Source: an uncultured Roseburia sp. (GTDB taxonomy: Bacteria; Bacillota; Clostridia; Lachnospirales; Lachnospiraceae). Taken from it: a DNA stretch of 9,347 nucleotides. The notes under the pieces were generated by a model. That model was not told where the DNA came from. It saw only the letters and a list, made by a program, of their open reading frames with translations, and ran no database searches. Both the position numbers and the translations under genes were made by a program. The stretch covers positions 1-9,347 of the forward strand of contig CAAELX010000028.1 of assembly GCA_900756925.1 (NCBI GenBank), read 5' to 3'. The number at the start of each line of letters is the position of its first letter. The first letter of the stretch is position 1. This document shows positions 6,715 to 9,347 of the stretch, piece after piece.

Positions 6715-7857
6715 ATGAGTAAACTGATTTATTTGGATCATGCGGCCACAACACCCATGTCGGAGGAGGTAAGGGCTGCGATGGAGCCGTATCTGAAGGA
6801 AAAATATGGAAATGCATCGACCGCCTATGGACCTGGCACAGAGGCGAGGAGAGCGGTAGAACAGGCAAGGGAAATGATTGCAGAGACCTTGCAGGCAAAG
6901 CCGTCGGAAATTTATTTTACATCTGGAGGATCGGAGTCCGATAACTGGGCAGTAAAAAATCTGGCAGCTTCCTACAAAAGTAAGGGAAAACATCTCATAA
7001 CCTCTAAGGTTGAGCATCATGCTGTATTAAATTCCTGTGAGTATTTGCAGAAATTGGGTTATGAAGTGACATATTTGAATGTGGATGAAAGTGGAAGAAT
7101 TTCCCTGGAGGAACTTTCTGGTGCCATGCGTGAGGACACGACGGCGGTATCGGTCATGTTCGCAAACAACGAGGTTGGGACGATAGAACCTGTGTACCAG
7201 ATTGGAAAGCTTGCAAGAGAGCATCAGGTCGTGTTCCACACGGATGCTGTGCAGGCATATGGGCAGATCCCGGTTTCCGTGCAATATTATCAGATTGACC
7301 TTTTAAGTGCGAGTGCACACAAATTCCACGGACCAAAAGGCGTCGGATTCCTCTATATCCGGGAAGGAATTAAACTTCCATCCTACATTCACGGAGGCAG
7401 CCAGGAGCGGGGAAAACGGGCAGGGACGGAAAATGTTGCCGGCATTGTCGGAATGGGGAAAGCGGCAGAGCTCGCCCACAGGAATATGCGCGTAAGAATC
7501 CAGAGGGAGATCATGCTGCGCAACTATCTGATGGAGCGGGTGCTCCATGAAATCCCAGATGCGCGGGTGAACGGGCACAGAAACAAGCGTCTGCCGGGAA
7601 ATGTGAGTGTGAGCTTTCGCGGTGTGGAGGGTGCATCCCTCCTGATTCTGATGGAGGAGGACGGCATCTGTGCATCCGGGGGCTCCGCTTGCAATACAGG
7701 GGAGAGTCGGATTTCCTATGTAATCGAAGCACTTGGCGTGCCAGACGATTATGCACCGGGAACGGTGCGGCTGACACTCGGCAAAGATACAACGAAGGAA
7801 GAGATTGACTGTGTCATGGAGTCTTTAAAGAAAAATGTAGAAATTTTACGCGGATAA
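6715..7857 (+). CDS. Cysteine desulfurase (NifS/IscS family)
   Basis: This PLP enzyme takes sulfur from cysteine as an enzyme-bound persulfide and releases alanine, feeding Fe-S cluster or thio-cofactor assembly. Counting from the ATG at 6715 (380 residues), it opens KLIYLDHAATTP. The PLP-site H101 is in VEHHAV, D177 and Q180 are in HTDAVQ, and the Schiff-base lysine K203 is in SAHKFHGPKG. R235 and T238 are in KRAGTEN, and the persulfide cysteine C326 is in SGGSACNTG, in the class I loop position. The upstream in-frame GTG at 6697 has no ribosome binding site, whereas GGGGAG (6706-6711) precedes the ATG, with a short 3-base gap. No iscU, nifU or thiI lies next to it, so whether it serves Fe-S, tRNA thiolation or another route cannot be told. 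The downstream enolase remnant may share its transcript, as no terminator separates them. Confidence 0.93.
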   Translation: MSKLIYLDHAATTPMSEEVRAAMEPYLKEKYGNASTAYGPGTEARRAVEQAREMIAETLQAKPSEIYFTSGGSESDNWAVKNLAASYKSKGKHLITSKVEHHAVLNSCEYLQKLGYEVTYLNVDESGRISLEELSGAMREDTTAVSVMFANNEVGTIEPVYQIGKLAREHQVVFHTDAVQAYGQIPVSVQYYQIDLLSASAHKFHGPKGVGFLYIREGIKLPSYIHGGSQERGKRAGTENVAGIVGMGKAAELAHRNMRVRIQREIMLRNYLMERVLHEIPDARVNGHRNKRLPGNVSVSFRGVEGASLLILMEEDGICASGGSACNTGESRISYVIEALGVPDDYAPGTVRLTLGKDTTKEEIDCVMESLKKNVEILRG

Positions 7858-7893
7858 AAACAGAAAAAACATCCATACTACCACTGTGAATGA

Positions 7894-8624
<731 letters not shown>

Positions 8625-8678
8625 GACTGAATTAGCCCGCATGAGATTTATATCTTGGCTGTCTGATTCAGTCTTTTT
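8625..8678 (+). terminator. Terminator-like hairpin before the small ORF
   Basis: GACTGAAT (8625-8632) pairs perfectly with ATTCAGTC (8666-8673). AGCC (8634-8637) pairs with GGCT (8657-8660) inside, and five Ts (8674-8678) follow directly. An asymmetric internal loop separates the two helices. It could end transcription from the left or act as an attenuator for the small ORF at 8705. Confidence 0.65.
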
Positions 8679-8704
8679 ATTTAACAAGAAAGAAGGGAAA
8701 GATT

Positions 8705-8755
8705 ATGGCAAAAGTAACAGCTCATTTTGTAGACAGGAGAGAGGAGCTGATTTGA
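8705..8755 (+). CDS. 16-codon ORF with a ribosome binding site, unknown
   Basis: ATG to TGA encodes MAKVTAHFVDRREELI. A purine-rich AAGAAGGGAAAG lies a few bases upstream, an adequate ribosome binding site. The ORF lies between two terminator hairpins (8625-8678 and 8789-8828). CAGCTC near its start and GAGCTG near its end can pair. It could be a leader peptide, a small protein or the remnant 5' end of a lost gene. I recognise no family and the length gives little statistical support. Confidence 0.3.
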   Translation: MAKVTAHFVDRREELI

Positions 8756-8788
8756 GTGTAAGGACGGTGTAGTCTGAGATAGAATGGA

Positions 8789-8828
8789 GTCGGAGGTCAC
8801 GGATAACAATGTGGCTTTCGGCTTTTTT
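8789..8828 (+). terminator. Strong intrinsic terminator
   Basis: GTCGGAGGTCAC (8789-8800) pairs with GTGGCTTTCGGC (8811-8822) along all twelve positions, four of them G-U wobbles that work only in + strand RNA. The loop is 10 bases and six Ts (8823-8828) follow. It isolates the c-di-GMP-controlled unit from transcription coming from the left. Confidence 0.9.
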
Positions 8829-8859
8829 GTTTTTGAACGTAAAAACGGTAATGTTTTTC

Positions 8860-8888
8860 TTGTGTACAGCAGAGCACTATAGTATAAT
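8860..8888 (+). promoter_or_regulatory. Likely promoter of the riboswitch transcript
   Basis: A perfect TATAAT (8883-8888) has TTGTGT (8860-8865) 17 bases upstream, a partial -35. Transcription would start near 8895, about 35 bases before the aptamer. A second TATAAT at 8920-8925 has a poor -35 (TTTTAT) and would start inside the aptamer edge, so it is less likely. Confidence 0.55.
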
Positions 8889-8898
8889 AAATCCGGTT

Positions 8899-8924
8899 TT
8901 ATAGCATAAGCTTAAAGGCTATAA
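8899..8924. repeat. Inverted repeat between promoter and aptamer
   Basis: TTATAGC (8899-8905) and GCTATAA (8918-8924) are perfect inverted repeats around the palindrome TAAGCTTA (8907-8914). It sits just past the predicted start point, where it could be an operator or a 5' hairpin of the transcript. Function is not known. Confidence 0.45.
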
Positions 8925-8927
8925 TAA

Positions 8928-9013
8928 GGAAAACGGCAAACCAGATGAAAGTCTGGGACGCAAAGCCAGAAGGGGCTAAAGTCAGAAAGTTTGACCAGGT
9001 CAGCCGGTTGCCA
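8928..9013 (+). ncRNA. c-di-GMP-I riboswitch (GEMM-I aptamer)
   Basis: The conserved parts occur in order. P1 5' strand GGCAAACC is at 8935-8942, and CCAGAT-GAAA-GTCTGG (8941-8956) is a stem capped by the GNRA tetraloop. The invariant GACGCAAAGCC is at 8957-8967, and GGGGCTAA (8972-8979) is the tetraloop-receptor side. GTCA (8981-8984) with TGAC (8992-8995) forms the variable stem, and CAGCCGGTTGCC (9001-9012) closes P1 (GGCAA with TTGCC). This matches the GEMM-I pattern that senses cyclic di-GMP. The G in the ligand-contact region favours c-di-GMP over the 3',3'-cGAMP-sensing variant, but that assignment is tentative without an alignment. It leads a long untranslated region with a terminator at 9116-9149 and the ORF at 9250. 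Confidence 0.92.
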
Positions 9014-9115
9014 CTGTTTCCATATCATCATAATATATGGAAAAGATGTTTGAACAGAAGAGATTCCGATACCTTTTATACTATATAGATGTGTGATTTT
9101 AGAGAAATATCGTAG

Positions 9116-9161
9116 GGACACTGGCAAGATTTTGGCAAGTGTCCTTTTTGTATGCCAAAAT
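9116..9161 (+). terminator. Expression-platform terminator with an overlapping helix
   Basis: GGACACT (9116-9122) pairs with AGTGTCC (9138-9144) before five Ts (9145-9149). Its loop holds ATTTTGGCA (9129-9137), which is perfectly complementary to TGCCAAAAT (9153-9161) just past the T-run, giving a pseudoknot-compatible or competing helix. TGGCAA occurs at 9122-9127 and 9133-9138, complementary to TTGCCA (9008-9013) in the riboswitch P1 3' strand. Together these look like a ligand-controlled terminator; whether c-di-GMP turns it on or off is not shown. Confidence 0.75.
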
Positions 9162-9249
9162 GGGTACGAAAACTGGCAGGGACAGGTTCTCTGTATACAG
9201 ATAAAAGCAGGATGAAGAAGGCATAAGACGAAGAGAGGACTTTTATAAA

Positions 9250-9347
9250 ATGAAAAATTATGAAGACAAAATATATTCCTTAGGTGAGACTGTAACGGGG
9301 CAGACACAGGTCATGTCACAGGTCGTACAGAAAACACTGGAAAATAA
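9250..9347 (+). CDS. Start of an unrecognised c-di-GMP-controlled gene (partial)
   Basis: Thirty-two codons are open to the window edge, beginning MKNYEDKIYSLGETVTGQTQ and continuing VMSQVVQKTLEN. GAGAGGA (9233-9239) lies ten bases upstream as ribosome binding site. The visible part is polar, rich in Q, T and V, with no signal peptide or membrane segment, and is likely helical. I do not recognise a family. Its place behind a c-di-GMP-I riboswitch and terminator suggests a role in adhesion, motility, surface structures or c-di-GMP turnover, which is inference from what such switches usually control. The 12-bp palindrome TCTGTATACAGA (9190-9201) lies in its leader. Confidence 0.6.
   Translation, partial: MKNYEDKIYSLGETVTGQTQVMSQVVQKTLEN

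Noticed and set aside
8912..9307. Reverse-strand open frame of 131 codons at the right end
   Set aside because: It runs antisense through the riboswitch, terminator and the start of the last gene, with no recognisable family and no convincing ribosome binding site.

Overview
The window looks like chromosomal DNA from an anaerobic, spore-lineage Firmicute, most likely Lachnospiraceae. The evidence is moderate GC, strong AGGAGG-type ribosome binding sites, simple sigma-A promoters, a YmxH/YlmC PRC-barrel gene, a SpoVB/MurJ-type flippase, a metal-ligand HxH form of NagA and a c-di-GMP-I riboswitch. Species cannot be fixed from sequence alone.

Layout: 1-128 is the leader of ychF. On the + strand follow ychF (129-1229), a ymxH-like PRC-barrel gene (1297-1551), nrdR (1697-2152), a yqeG-like HAD phosphatase (2176-2685), rpiB (2698-3141), efp (3240-3797) and nagA (4108-5256). 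Clear sigma-A-like promoters precede nrdR, efp and nagA. Good intrinsic terminators follow efp and nagA. nrdR-yqeG-rpiB looks like one transcription unit, with yqeG-rpiB translationally coupled. A convergent gene, a SpoVB/MurJ-family flippase with a TTG start, lies on the - strand (5354-6655). Divergent from it is a NifS/IscS-type cysteine desulfurase (6715-7857), followed by an enolase-like gene cut off after about 160 codons (7927-8469).

The right end (8408-9347) is the accessory part. At 8408 enolase homology stops at a near-perfect 24-bp palindrome, followed by two more hairpins in AT-rich DNA. Next come a terminator-like hairpin, a 16-codon ORF with a ribosome binding site, and a second strong terminator. 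A promoter then leads into a c-di-GMP-I (GEMM-I) riboswitch (about 8928-9013), an expression-platform terminator with an overlapping pseudoknot-compatible helix, and the first 32 codons of an unrecognised gene (9250 onward). The break in enolase with no 3' half in the next 940 bases suggests a deletion or the edge of a larger inserted element.

The core genes are housekeeping: ribosome-associated NTPase, ribonucleotide reductase repression, pentose phosphate isomerisation, elongation factor P, amino-sugar catabolism, lipid-linked precursor transport and sulfur mobilisation. The less ordinary points are regulatory RNA. The ribosome binding site and start codon of the ymxH-like gene are buried in a 16-bp terminator-shaped hairpin. 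The unknown last gene appears to be under c-di-GMP control through a complex leader of about 320-355 nt.
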